From: Pyronema omphalodes | Lineage: Eukaryota; Ascomycota; Pezizomycetes; Pezizales; Pyronemataceae | Length of the DNA: 64,000 nt | Direction of reading: 5' to 3' | Assembly: GCA_024516155.1 (NCBI GenBank) | Contig: JAJJXM010000008.1 | Location: 930,001-994,000, forward strand | Shown here: piece by piece, positions 46,526 through 58,929 of the stretch | How the letters are laid out: every line of letters starts with the position of its first letter | How positions within the stretch are numbered: the stretch's first letter is position 1 | Program-made: the position numbers and the translations under genes | The notes under the pieces: model-generated | The model's input: only the letters and a program-made list of their open reading frames with translations | What the model was told of the DNA's origin: nothing | Database searches by the model: none

Positions 46526-46976
46526 CGGATATTATGCAGGATGCCCCCTGGAAAGTGCGAAATTTGCTAGATACCCCCGTCTATTCAATATGCCCCTCGC
46601 GCTCAGGTTGACAACACTCGCCTGCGCTTACGATCTGACTTTGCAAAGCGAATGTCAAACCGCATGTCTACGGCCAACTACTTGTGAATAGCCAGTTTAA
46701 ACTCGGAAAACGTGGGAAAATCATCTCCAAGGTGTAGTGCATGTTGAGAGATCGGGTCAGCGGCGTTAGGATCGATGCTGGTTGTCAGCGAATTGGTGCG
46801 CTCCGTTGTTGTCGTTGTTAACGATAATATCGAGAAGTGGAATCAAAATCTTCACCTGCAAGCGAGGAAATAATCAATATGGGCGGGTGTTCACTACCTA
46901 AGCGAGGGGCGTCCTGGATAGACGGGGGTATATTATAAATTTCGCCTTTTAGGGGGGGCCTCCTGCATAATTTCCG
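46526..46976. mobile_element. 451-bp MITE with ~85-bp terminal inverted repeats
   Basis: The left end CGGATATTATGCAGGA and the reverse complement of the right end CGGAAATTATGCAGGA match at 15 of 16 positions. The similarity continues through GCGAAATTT, ATACCCCCGTCTAT and GCCCCTCGC for about 85 bp. A single related end occurs at 32568. The interior is non-coding. It lies between copies B and C. Confidence 0.7.
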
Positions 46977-47159
46977 TTAAATAAATGAATAGATAATGAA
47001 AAACATTATCAAAAAGTGAAAAAAATAAAACGGACTTAAAGCGCATTCTCCCCGTGTATGTTGCGTTTCTTTCCTCTGGAAAAATACTGAAAAACCCAGG
47101 AAATGAAGGTACTGTGTTTTTGCCGCTGCCAGATCACCGAGCGCAAAGCCGGCGTCGAA

Positions 47160-48906
47160 CGTTGTGTGTTTACATACAGAGAGAAGAAAGGAAAAAGACA
47201 GAAACAATGCACGGATATATAAAAAACGCTGATAGGTATAGATAGGCTCGCAACCTTCCACAATAATATATCGTGGCGTGAGACACTACATATACTCATG
47301 CCAAGGTGGTGCTAATGCACCACCGCCGGTCACTCGCATGCTCGTAAACCGTGGGAATCTACAAATGCACGCAAGAGTACCCCGTTGCTGCAATAGTGTG
47401 GCGACCCAACTTCCTCTGTCCCCAAATGGGCATCGCTGGCTCACATTAACCGCATTGTCACGGAAACATCATCGAATATCACTCGACGCTGAATCCAGCA
47501 AAAAACATTAGACAGCCGTTCGTTCCGTCCGCGCAAAAAATGGGAGTGCGTCCCAAACTTAAGTCCGTCCCAAAGAGAAGGGCAGCGGTACTCCTACAGT
47601 TAGCCTCAGGACACGCGCTCATTTGTACCCATCTACTGCGGGTTAAGAAGAAAGAGTCGGACCGGTGCTGGTGGTGCCAGTCGGACAAACATCAAACCAG
47701 AGAACATCTCTTTGGAAATATTCCAGGTGGAGGAACGAGTTCAAGGAACCCAAAGTGAAGGTGGATAGGATAACGGGAAGGCGGAAGCGGCCGAGGGGGG
47801 GGCTCAAGGTGGTGGATTTGTTTCGGGATGATCGGCTTACCAAAGCAATCTTGGATTACTTAGCTGAGAATGAGATAGGCAGAAGATATTTGTAGGCACG
47901 AGTGGATGTGCCAGGAGTTTGTAGGGCAAACTGTTTGTTTTTTCGTTTCCTCTCTTTCTGTTTTTGACGGTTGCTTTTTAAGGGGACTTAGTTTGTTATG
48001 ATGGCGGCTGCAATATTTTTTTCTTCTTTTTTTTTGCTTTATGTTTTGTCGTTACTTTACTTATTTTGGGGACGTCACGGGGAGAAGGAGATTGGGTAGC
48101 CCCTTTAGGTGGTTTCGGCCACGAGGACAGGAAAAATGGCTCAGGCCTCGAACGTTGTATGATTAAAATTTAAAAATCAGAATCAAAATCAAAAATCACG
48201 CATGAGTACGATTAAGCACTATTTGCATCGATGTATATGCCCACAAACTCAGTTGGCGAGGCAGAGTGATATGTGATGAAGCATTGTGGTATGCGGCACA
48301 TGATTGGAACAGCAAACGCTTGCTATACACCGGGTATGTATGCATGTTATCTGCACTTTTCGCCAAAATTAGAGCTCGCTAAGCGATTGATCATGTGATA
48401 TGTATCGTATCAGTATTACATTTGTGTATGTGTAATGTGAGCGGCAAAATGCGCTGTCGAAGGTGGCCTGTAAAGCCGCGTCCATTGATGTGGAGGAAGA
48501 GTTCATATGTTGCCCTGTTGTTTGTTTTAGTTCTGTATCCACAATACACCTCACTTATATCACCTCTACCTCCACTTCTCGACTTTTGCTCTCTTTCAAT
48601 GCCGATCCTCAAATATGCGCCCTTATCATAAACGCATGCGCTCCCTGAGACATGCACTCAAACGGGATAACTGTGTAACAGGCGCCAAAATTGCACTTCT
48701 GGTCCGATCAGTTCCCACCATAGGCGAGTATGAACTGTTGGCAAGCAGTGAGCCTATCGCCAGATGTACAGTGTTCCAGCTGTCACCAGATAAGGCCGCT
48801 TGATATCTTTCATATGTAGAAGCGGGGTGTCTATATATCATCCAGAGATCCCCACAACCAGCGAGTGTAAACTGCTCCTCCGACACACTTTTCTTTGTAT
48901 TTCACG
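47160..48906 (+). promoter_or_regulatory. Upstream duplicon of methyltransferase copy C, split by a LINE fragment
   Basis: Homology to the upstream regions of copies A and B is found at 47160-47296 and resumes at about 48205. The TATA block CTATATAT lies at 48831-48838, 69-76 bp before ATG 48907. The proximal ~700 bp is intact, so the basal promoter is preserved. Confidence 0.55.
47297..48204 (+). mobile_element. 5'-truncated LINE (Tad1-like) retrotransposon fragment
   Basis: The fragment carries the C-terminal end of a non-LTR reverse-transcriptase ORF: a LLQLASGHALICTHLLR segment, a zinc-knuckle-like CWWCQSDKHQTREHLF, then in a shifted frame SRWRNEFKE and DLFRDDRLTKAILDYLAENE with stop at 47893-47895. 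The frame change near 47715 shows it is dead. An A/T-rich tail (AATCAAAATCAAAA) ends near 48200. No RT core is present, as expected for a 5'-truncated LINE insertion. It interrupts the repeated upstream region of methyltransferase copy C. Confidence 0.75.
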
Positions 48907-50311
48907 ATGCAAACTGCAAAAGGCATTGAAGTTGATCCATCGGTTGTATGTAACCCATGAGTATTGCTCCAAGCCCTAACGATTAACCAAGACATACATA
49001 CATAGCTCGCGAATTCCGACGACGACGACTATGCTTCTTCCGGATACGATACAAGCACACAAAGTCTGACATCCTCAGTGCAACAGTACGTGTATGAAAA
49101 TGGACGGCGCTACCACTCATACTACGGTGCCGAGAAGTATCTTATGCCTACAGACGAAAAGGAGCAAGATAGGTAAGTACCGAGTCGGTACCTACAGGGA
49201 GATTTGGAGAACTGGATCTGTTGTTGACAAGTAGTGTTTCAAGGCTAGATTTGCATCATGAAATCTTCAGACTAGCATGGGATGACAAGCTTCATGAGGC
49301 ACCCCTCAAGGAACCGCATCGTATTCTCGACGTCGGCACTGGAACAGGTATATGGGCTATTGATATGGCAGATCAATACCCCATGGCTGAGGTTATTGGA
49401 ACCGATTTGAGCCCGATACAACCCAGCTGGGTACCCACAAACTGGTGGGGACCCATTCCTATAATTTTTCCCTTTCTTACATTAATGTTCAAATTCCAGT
49501 CGCTTTGAAGTGGATGATGCCATGAAGGAATGGACGTTTAAAAATGTATCAAATTACCCACTGGACACCCATGCCAGGCGCTCAAGATCTAACAACGATT
49601 TGTTTATCCTTTTTAGGGCTTCTTCGACTTTATCCATGCCCGGAATTTGAGTTCAGGTGTTACCGACTGGGACCACCTTGTTTCTGAGATGATGCGGTAT
49701 ATTTCACGCAATATGAGGGGTTCACTACTGATATTGAATACTCAGTTGCACTGTACCAGGGGGTTATGTAGAGTTATGTGAAAACAGTCTAACTATTCAT
49801 TGTGACGATGGTATATCCAAGCCGCATTCATTTAATCAAAAATAATACGCTGATTAGAAGTTGAAAAAATAGGTACGATGAAGCCCGATAACGGAGTTTT
49901 AGCATTCTCCAAAAAGCTACGCGAAGCACTGCGGAAAATGGGCCGGCCTCAACCAGATCTTGACTTCCTAAAGAATCAATTAGAAAAGGCCGGGTTTGAG
50001 GATATTAAGACTATGACCGCACAGGAACCATGCGGACCATGGCCTAAAGATCTCCGCCTGAAAAAAGTCGGAGCAATGGGCCTGTTGAATGCAGAAACTG
50101 GGTTTGAAAGTTACGGAATGGCCGTGTTCACCCGTGTTCTAGGAATGGACGTTGACGAGGCGCGCGATATATGCCAACGTGCCGTTAAAGCGGCTCGTAA
50201 TAAGAACTATCATGTTTATAGTTACTAGTAAGTAATCTCCGTTTGATTGGGGAGAATCTGTTGTCTAACCAACGCAGTCTAAGGGTCTATGGTCGAAAAC
50301 CAACGTTATAG
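48907..50311 (+). CDS. LaeA-like SAM-dependent methyltransferase, copy C (intact)
   Basis: Eight exons: 48907-48945, 49006-49172, 49244-49444, 49500-49545, 49617-49696, 49746-49810, 49873-50227 and 50278-50311; 328 residues, no internal stop. The N-terminus [13 protein letters not shown] leads to an Asp/Ser-rich tail with [13 protein letters not shown] and [19 protein letters not shown], then methyltransferase motif [18 protein letters not shown] (Gly-rich SAM loop), [45 protein letters not shown] and the C-terminal YGRKP. Intron 3 uses donor GTGGGG in copies B, C and D. The domain order is that of the fungal LaeA-like/TAM-type family, whose members act on small molecules or as regulators; the substrate is unknown. 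The copy has changes relative to B (for example CTVPGG), but all key motifs remain. Confidence 0.85.
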
Positions 50312-51711
50312 CAAAAAAAGGAAATGATTTTCTCATTTTGTTGAGCAACGGATGGATTTTGCTAGTTGCTTCGTTCATGTTAAATCAATACTTCATAAAT
50401 ATAGCCCGATATCATGTCTGTTTAACTACTCAGTCAGTATATTGTCCTGACAAAAATTGGAATGTTTTGTCTGAATGTCATGTCATGTGATGTACATTTT
50501 ATATTCTTTAGCTAGAATTGTATATACTATATTCCGCAGCACTTTGATACTGTAGTTGTATGTACAGGAGCCTGTCCATAAATACAGCACTTTCTCATAC
50601 CATATCACCATATAGACCGTACTTTTATATCCTATCTCTCATACCTTTATACACGTCACGATGATTCTATCCCAACCATTTTGCATAATAACTATTTAAA
50701 ATCGCTATCATAACCCTGCAAATTTATGTTCTTAATACTTTCCCTATTCCCGATTCATTAAACATAACTGATTACATCTCTATTGTTTGTTATTACTACG
50801 TCCGCCATTATTTCTATTACCATTTCACAGCATTGTAGGTATGAGATTTGGATTATAGTAACTGATGTAGACAGTACTGTTATATATAAAGATAATATAT
50901 CTATTGGGCATATAGAAAAAAAAAAAAGAAAGTGGATATAGTATATATGTAGTGTCGTGAAGTATTAGCCGTTGTATGTGTTCGCATGAATCGAAAAAAG
51001 AGTAAAGGGGCTTGGGAAGCGTAGGGAGGATTTGGTATGCATAGGTATGCATAGGCATACGAATGCTTAGATTGTATACCTTGGCTATTATAAGCCATGG
51101 ACTTACCGCGCGCTTATCTGGGTATATATATATAACAGCGTTAAACTTAGCGAGAATATAGTTATAACTTGTTAGAAGATAAGATATTACTAAAGCCTAG
51201 GATTTGTTACTGGTTCTGGGCTTTTAGGATCTTGTCGGTTAGATTTTAGATTTTAATACTGAAGGTGTATACATGGCTCTAGATATTTAACCTACCTTCT
51301 TTTACGATGACTTTTGGATACGATTATTTTGTTTTGGCTTGGGTTTTGATTTTGGTTCTGGTCGGGGTTATTGTGAATGTTGTGATTACTTGTATTGTTA
51401 CTGGTGTTGTTATTGTTATTGTGACTGTTATTGTTACTGATATTGTTACCGTTATTATTACTGATTTTATGGTCAGCATATTGTATGTACCTATGTACCT
51501 TCATCATTACCGCGGTCCGCATCATTACCACACCATTATCCTCACACTGACATTACCATCGCACCGACAAAGCCTTGCAAGATTCGAAGCCGGGATCCAA
51601 ACCGCACGAACAACAACCCCAAGCCACTATACCAGTATATAACGTAGCATTACCCGCAGTACGCAGTACGCAACATCCACAAATCCGATTTTTTTTTCTT
51701 CTCTATGTAGA

Positions 51712-51775
<64 letters not shown>

Positions 51776-54615
51776 CACAGTTCTACTAGTATATATGAAG
51801 ATATATTATATATCTCGCTACATTCGAATCGGAATCTCAGATGGTAATGATATCGACACTCACCTCTGCGCTGTATCGCTGCACTGGAATAAAGTGTTGC
51901 TGTCGAATATCAGATCTATATCAGTGCGCACTACGCTACGAGTTTTATTCGAACTGATGTACCTAGCTATGTAGATACTACAGTAGCTGCAGAGTAATTC
52001 TGGAGTTATTATGGTGATCATATATATCTGATTCCCATAAGCCCCCCCCCCCCCCCCCAACCTTTGTTGTTATATAAAATTCTTAGGCATGATATGATAT
52101 GGTATGCGATCTACTTTCTACCATCTACCATCTACTATCTACTATCTACTATGTACCATCTTTAACAATTAATATAGCTCCCACTGCCATTGCTTGGAGT
52201 AATATATTGTAACATCAGAGGAAATAGTCTGGATGTAGTTTTAGTCTCTGCATGTTATAGCTGCTTTTGAATTCAGTTGTTATTGTTTTGGTTGTTGCTA
52301 CATGGGTTGTTATCATTGTTATTTGTTATGGTTATTATTACCGTTACTGTTGCTATGGTACACGGCCTATATCATCATCACCATCATCATCATCGCACAG
52401 ACTATAGCGAAACAGACGTGAAACAAGGATGCCGACCACTGTACCTATACCTATGTCTGTACCTATGTCTGTACCCATAGCCTCGCAGTACGCACCTACG
52501 ATTGCGCCTCTAGATCCTCTAGATCTAAAACCTTCGAATCAGAGACTTGGACTGATGCATGTTATGCATATAAAGCGCATCGCTGTATCGGTATGGACAT
52601 GGAAAGAAAGCAATTGGTGCTCTGGATGAGATGGCGAGAGCGGAGATGATGAGGGCTGAGATGGTGAGATCTAGAAGCACTGTGGTATGTTGTGTTGTGA
52701 TGTGCTGTGCTGTGGTATGCTGTGATATGCAGTGTTATGCTGTGTCCCATAATGCATTCGATGTATGTACTGCATCGATACCTACCGTTGATATTATTGT
52801 AGAGTGATGTCTGTATATATATCGCTGTGTTTATCTATCTATCTATCTCTCTATCTATTTATCTCTCTATCTATTTATCTCTCTATATACCCATCCATCT
52901 CTCTATCTATTTATCTCTCTATATACCCATCCATCTATCCATCCCCATCCCTATTCCCCATCCCCATTCCATCCATCCATCCCCACAGCCCTCCGCATCA
53001 CCACGGCAAGCAACATATCAACAGCTTACGACGACTCCTGCAGCCCGGCTGTCGCGTGTCTTAACCATTATCATCCACTAAATTAACCGGCGAACTCGGC
53101 AGCTGGCTTACGCGTCGTAAGTCTTGGTCTTGGTGTTGTCTTGGTTTTGGTCTGTCTTGGTTTTGGTGTTGACAGTTCCTAGCTTACAAGGCGGCATGGC
53201 GGCATGTAGCCGATGTACCGGTGTAGCTGGGGCTTGTAGGCTTGGGCTTGGGCTTGGGCTTGGGCTTGGGCTTGGGCTTGGATGATGATGGTGATGATGG
53301 TGATGACGGATGATGGTGATGGGGATGATGGTGATGGGGATGGTGATGGTGATGACGGTGGATTGGGGATAGAGGGGATTGGGCTTGGGGTTTTGTGTTG
53401 CTTTGCTTTGCTTTGAATTGCAGAAGTTTTGTGAGGTTTTGTGTTGCTTTGCTTTGCTTTGAATTGCAGAAGTTTTGACGCAAAGTTGGTAGGGTAAAGA
53501 TAAAGACAAAGACAAAGACAAAAACAAAGCCGAGCTGACTGGTGGTAATTGGATAGTTATGGGCTGGTAATGAAGCTGACTGGTGGTTATGGTGCATGTA
53601 TGTCTGTCTGTATGCATAAAATATCATTTTCCCATTTTATTCATTTTTATTCAAGGGATAAAGGCATTATTATGCTTTGGATTTTGAAGTGTAAATATGC
53701 TTCTTTTGGTTCTTGTGGCGTCTTTGTTTTGGATTTGAAGTTGCGCGGTTAATAAGAGGTTGCGAGGATTTATCTTGAGGTTTTTTGGGAGGATGGATTT
53801 TTGCTGATTCCGGATTTTGGATTTCGGATTTTGGAGTTCGTGGACTTCGGGATTCTTCGCCTTCGGATTTCGTTGCCTTCGGATTTCGTTTTCTTCTTCG
53901 TCCGCTTCGTAACTTCGTCCACTTTGTTACGTCCTCACAGGGCGCGACCAGGGCTGTGCAGCTGTTGGATGACGTCTTCCCAGTCTTTTTTCTTCCATAC
54001 ATAGCACAACCACCACCACCGTAGCAAGCAATTGAAACCGCGCATCGCACCGGCCGGTTAGCGACAGTTGTGGAAGCAAGACAAACAAAAGCCAACCAGC
54101 TGCGACGCGCGGAGGGGGGAAAAGGGAAGGGGAAGTGAGGGAGGGAAGGAAGGGGAGGGATATATATCAACCCAGCGGGTGCACCTTTGTCAGCACTTCT
54201 TCTACTTCTCTTCTTCTTCTTACACTTTTTGTTCCATCTCCATTCCTTTTTTGAAACTGTGAAAGGAGTTGTTTCTGTCGTTGCTGTTGTCGTTCATTCC
54301 ACCATCATCATCATTCATCGTCATCGAGAAAGAGAGACTGCCAACATAGACTTCGACTTCGACTTCGACTTCGATATTGACATCGACATCGACATCGACA
54401 TCATCGACCTTATCTTCCGACCTTTCCATTCCAGTTTCCGGAACCAGCTTCCTTCAGCGCTGAGAACACTATTCTAGTGCATCCTTGCATTGCAGGCAGC
54501 TAGACTATAGCATCGCGAATCCCGTAGTTGATAGACACCATAGATACCTGCAACAACTCGAGCTCTTCCAGAACGACCGAACGAAACTCTACACGCCGAC
54601 CGCGACAGGTTGACA
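50312..54615. other. 4.3-kb intergenic region rich in simple repeats
   Basis: No supported gene. Contains TTA/TTG-type runs at 51330-51470, a 59-base poly-A (51715-51773), a poly-C (about 52043-52058), CTAT microsatellites (52090-52150, 52835-52960), a CTTGGG hexamer array (53235-53280), GATGGT repeats (53280-53360) and a ~40-bp direct duplication (TTGCTTTGCTTTGAATTGCAG at 53397 and 53445). GACTTC/GACATC repeats at 54345-54400 lie in the likely 5' UTR of the PX gene. Long frames here come from repeat periodicity. Confidence 0.6.
51715..51773. repeat. Poly-A tract, 59 bases
   Basis: Uninterrupted A run. It could be the tail of a retroposed sequence, but no recognisable retroposon lies upstream. 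Confidence 0.9.
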
Positions 54616-57600
54616 ATGCCAGGACCTCCGTCACCTCCTCCGTCTACTGTTGGCAGCGGAAGCAGCAGCGAACTGGTGCAACAGACTGAACAGCTCGAAA
54701 TCGACGGTCAGGAACAGCAGAGTGGGACTACTACTAGCAGTAATGTCTTGACGGGAAAGCAGGAGCACTGTACGTTACCTTCCTTCCTTCACTACACAAG
54801 CTCCACAGTGTCGCCAAACTACTCCCACCAGCTCCACCATCTGTTCACCTCTCCACCGCAGCTCTACCACATCTCCCCGACTCGTAGCTAACAATGTACA
54901 CCGCAGACCTGAAGCGCGAGCTCATCTCCCGTCAAGTCAAGCAAGAAATCGGCGAACTCAACTCCCCGACAGCATTAGAACGATTCGGAGCTCCTTTTAA
55001 ATCTCCACTAGGTGAAGTCGAGCCGATAGATTCGGAACTACCAATACTTAGATATATTTTCGTCAACCATCTCAGGAATTTTCCGTTTTTGGACCAGGCG
55101 AGGGAAAAGGAATTTTGGCAGGATAGAGTGCAGGTGGTGTGTATTACCTCTCGCGATGGCAACTATGGCGACTGCGGTTACCACGGCGGCCGCATTTGGC
55201 AAGCTACATCATACTCCGAGAACTGCGCTGACTGTATGTGATGAATAGTTTCTAGAGAGCTTTGCGAAAAAGTCGATTTCGAGTTCCGAAGACCGATTAG
55301 AAGAAACGAAGCGCCGAAAAATCGCGTTAAAATGTGAAAAGATTGTTGAGCTCATGATGAATTCTGGAATTCCTACGGCGAGTGGTTACGAAGAGAGAGT
55401 GAGCTTCAACGAGATTGAAGCTGCTGGCGGCGCGGATCGTAATGCGCAGGAGAGTGCGCTGCTTGCCAACGTACCGGAGGGTCATTGGATTAATGGGTGG
55501 GATGTAAATGTCGCCTGTGTAAGACAGATTAGCGTTAGGAGGACGGTTAGATATCATATGCATGCTGTAGGTTTACGTTGTCGCAAACTGTTCAACAAGA
55601 TCAGACTGACTGGAGTAGGAATTCATACTGAGGGTCAAGAGAGAGGGCATGGATGATGTTGTCGTCGGAAGACGATATGGAGCTTTTGTCAAGCTTCACC
55701 GTGATGTAGGTTACCATTCCTTCGCGGCTTCCTTGCCACAGCTAACAGCTTCTAGCTCCGAAATGAACTCCCCGGAAAAGTCCTACCCCCCGTACCGCGC
55801 AAGATCAAAACCTCACAAACTGCATCATCCTCCGCGATCCTGTCTACTAGTGCCGATGACGATGCGGCTTCGATATCCTCCGTCGAAAGTTCTATTTCTG
55901 CCTCGACGGCAAAATCTACTCCACATGCCCCTACACCTAACAACTCTCACAAGAAGAGTCTGTCGTTAGGAAGTACTTTGGGTTCTGCGTTCGGTTTTGG
56001 TTCTTCTAGAAATGCTTCCAGATCATCATTCGGCTCAGACCGCCAGCGCGATCCTCAGCCCATTAAGCTTTGGAGGGAAAACCAGCGTGTTAGTCTTAGA
56101 GCTTTCATGAGGTCGTTGTTGGAGGATAACCAAGTCGCAAACAGCGAAGCCATGAGCATGTTCCTCCTCAGCGATCCTATAAAGCTTAATGAAGAGGAGT
56201 TGGAAGATGAAGCCAGACGACGCGCTATGGACGAGGTCCGGCTAGAGGAACAGAAGAAATTCTATGAACTTGCAAGAGAGAGAGCCAGGGAATTGGATGT
56301 TTATATGGAAGGCTTCAGGAAGGATATTGTTGAAGCAAATGGTCTCACTAAGCTTTTCTCGGAGATTAGACAGAAGAATAAGTTGGCAGATCTCGATATT
56401 CAGTACCGCAAGTTTGCAGAATGGTTGAGGATTGAGGTAGCAGCAGCGATCTATCACATCTTTCTTGCTGAGGATAATGCGGCGGAGCTTTTTGCTCAGG
56501 GAAAGAGAATTCATTCTTTAATGCCGTATGGTGTTATCAAGAATGTTATTCGCTTTACTAATCCGGCTGCGGTTATGTCAACTGTGTTGAACCTCTTTAC
56601 TGCAGCGCCTATGGGAACAAAGTCGCTCATGCAGAGGGTTTTTACGGTGGCTATCAATGATGGTATCAAACATATTCAGAAGAGTGTAGATGTGTTGATT
56701 ACCAAGATTGGTGATAAGGCTGTCTGTGAGAGATTGAAGCTCTTTACCTCCGCTTCTGAGGACGTCAAGAATGAGCTCCGGAAAGATGCCACCGAAACTG
56801 GGCAGGATTTGGTGCTGGTTATCTTGAGGAGCAAGAACCCACAGCTGGGTGACAGGATCCCGCAGGCAACTATCACCAAGACTGAGGATAACTACCTCGA
56901 CTACAAGAGTGCTTTGAATAACGTAAGTTGATGAGTGCTGGTATTTTTATTCAAGATACAGCAGCTAACGTGATTCCGACAGATTCACGATGAAGTCAAG
57001 AAATCCGCGCAACACTTTGCCTACCTGCAGCAACTCCTCAAACTCTACACCCGTATCCGGGATAAACAAATGATGAAGGAACTTATAGATCAACCCGTTA
57101 CCATTATGTTATTCTGCGACCTATTCCGAATTTTCTATGAACCTCTTGTTAGAGTTTATAAATCCGCCAATGTTTACAACAGCGTAACCGACTTTGCAGT
57201 ATTTATTGATGACATGATTGGGGTTATTGAAAAAGCACAAAGTCAGGATATGTCAACTGATCCAAATCGGACCGTGCAATCTTTTATCGATCTTTGTGCA
57301 AGACATGAAAATAACTTTTATTCTTTTGTCCATGAGGTTCATATCAATGATGATGGCCTGTTTGATAAGTTGATGGGTTGGTTGGAAGGTATACTGGAGT
57401 TCCTTAGAAAAGGTCCTGCCAGTAAAAAGAAATTGGATATGTGTGCCTTGTTTACAGAGGCGGTAAAAATGGGGGTTATTGATGAACATAAGGCGAAAAT
57501 TGAAATTGATAACTTGATCGATTGGCAGACTAGAAGGAGGAAATGGCATCAGGATAAAACGAGACAGAAAATGGGTGGTGATGGAAAGGATCGCGGAAGT

Positions 57601-57919
57601 TGGGGAAGCTTTTCGGCCGCGGATTTTGGCGTTGATGAGGTATGTGATAACGGGGGGTAGGTGAGGGATGACTTGACAGATGCTAACATACAAACAGACA
57701 GACATGGCCTCCCTAGCAGCCGCCGACGAATCCGACGACGAAGACCTAGAAGAAGACGACAACACAGGTGACCCGATAGAAACGGAACGCAAAAGAAGAC
57801 AAAAGTACTCGGAACATCTTAAGGCTAAGGCTGGGGAACCGGTTAAGCCTAGTACTGTTGAGATTGCAAAGTTGGGTCCAGCCTTCTTGGGTGCTTTGAG
57901 AGAGGTTTTGGCGGAGTAG
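54616..57919 (+). CDS. PX-domain protein of the YPR097W/Lec1 type (PX plus DUF3818-like region)
   Basis: Seven exons: 54616-54769, 54907-55136, 55249-55566, 55619-55705, 55756-56922, 56983-57639 and 57698-57919; 944 residues. The start is ATG 54616 after a disordered Ser/Gln-rich leader. Exon 2-3 encodes the N-terminal PX-associated helical region (LKRELISRQVKQEIGELN, EFWQDRV, FLESFAKKS). Exons 3-5 encode the PX domain: WINGWDVNVACVR, RRTVRYHMHAEFILRV, GRRYGAFVKLHRDLRNELPG. A Ser-rich linker, then a long helical DUF3818-like C-terminus follow. The yeast homologue binds phosphoinositides and helps lipid distribution at ER/endosomal contacts. The donor of exon 2 could be at 55134 or 55137; I chose 55137 because it keeps family spacing. 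A second splice choice at exon 7 is excluded by an early stop. Confidence 0.85.
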
Positions 57920-58929
57920 TTGGGGGGGGGGGGGGGGGTGTTGTCTTACGAGACGTGACGGACCGATGAGGATATATGATGGAATGATGGAAGGGTAATG
58001 ATTGCTTGATTGCTTTGCTTGCAGCGCTGGTGCGCGATGGATATGGTATTCTTTTCTTTATGCTTTGAAGTTTATTGCTTTGCACTTTTTGTATGGGATA
58101 TCATCGGAAACTGGAGCTATAGGCGTTAGGTAGTGGGAATCTGGATGGGTGAGGATTAGGATAGGATTGGATAGGATAGGATAATGGTATACATGATATA
58201 CATGATATTTTTTATTGCGGTGATTATTGATATATAAGTTTGTATGGTGCTTTGATACGTGATGCCACGCAATGCGGTTTCGGGGATAGATTATGGTATT
58301 ACATGATTTCTCAATCAGCTGTGATTATATCTGAAACCCAGCTCCATATTTAGATGATGGTGATGGTGATGGTGATGTCGTCAGGACTAAACTCAGCTGA
58401 ATTTGATTTAGATCTGAAAACTCAGCTGAATTTGAATTTAGATCTGAAAACTCAGCTGAACTGATTCAAGCAAGTGGCGTTATCTGACGATATGCTCCAC
58501 GTAACCCCACCAACGATCTACGGCATGGCATGGCGAGCCCAGACCAGATCAGACCAAGACCAGGCCAACCGATAGACCAGACCAATGACGAGAGCAGGGA
58601 TCTACACGCGACGTCACCTCGCTAGACTAAACCCCGCACGGAGCTCTGAGCTGGGGATGCCTGCGGAAAGGTATATCTGCGTCTCCACCTCCTTTTCTTT
58701 TTCATCTTTCATCTTTTGAAGAAGCAGAAGGATCAATTGCTGCAGATAGTAGCTGGATAAATTGCTGGGTCGGATTAACAAGCACCCCGCCCCCCTCACA
58801 GCCTTACAACGTCTTCGGACCGACCGCCCACTCGCCACGCCAACCGACCGCCCCCGCCCACTCGCCACGCCCACTCGTCACGCCAACCGACCGCCCCCGC
58901 CCACCCACCCACCCACCCGCCAACCAGCC
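57920..58929. other. Intergenic; PX gene 3' flank and PLC promoter
   Basis: A run of 17 G begins 3 bp after the PX gene stop (57922-57938). GGATA-type repeats lie at 58150-58185 and GATGGT repeats at 58353-58375. A TTTAGATCTGAAAACTCAGCTGAA unit of ~33 bp occurs about twice near 58400-58460. CCGCCC/CACCC-rich sequence at 58800-58920 is the likely PLC promoter and 5' UTR. Confidence 0.5.

Noticed and set aside
52804..53081. Ile/Leu/Tyr-rich frames
   Set aside because: Translation of CTAT/CCAT microsatellites.
53670..54170. 166-codon minus-strand frame before the PX gene
   Set aside because: Low-complexity composition, no family features, overlaps the probable PX promoter.
58762..58929. N-terminal extension of the PLC gene
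   Set aside because: The open frame begins at TTG and encodes a Pro/Thr/Arg low-complexity stretch; ATG 58930 has a strong context and family-like position.
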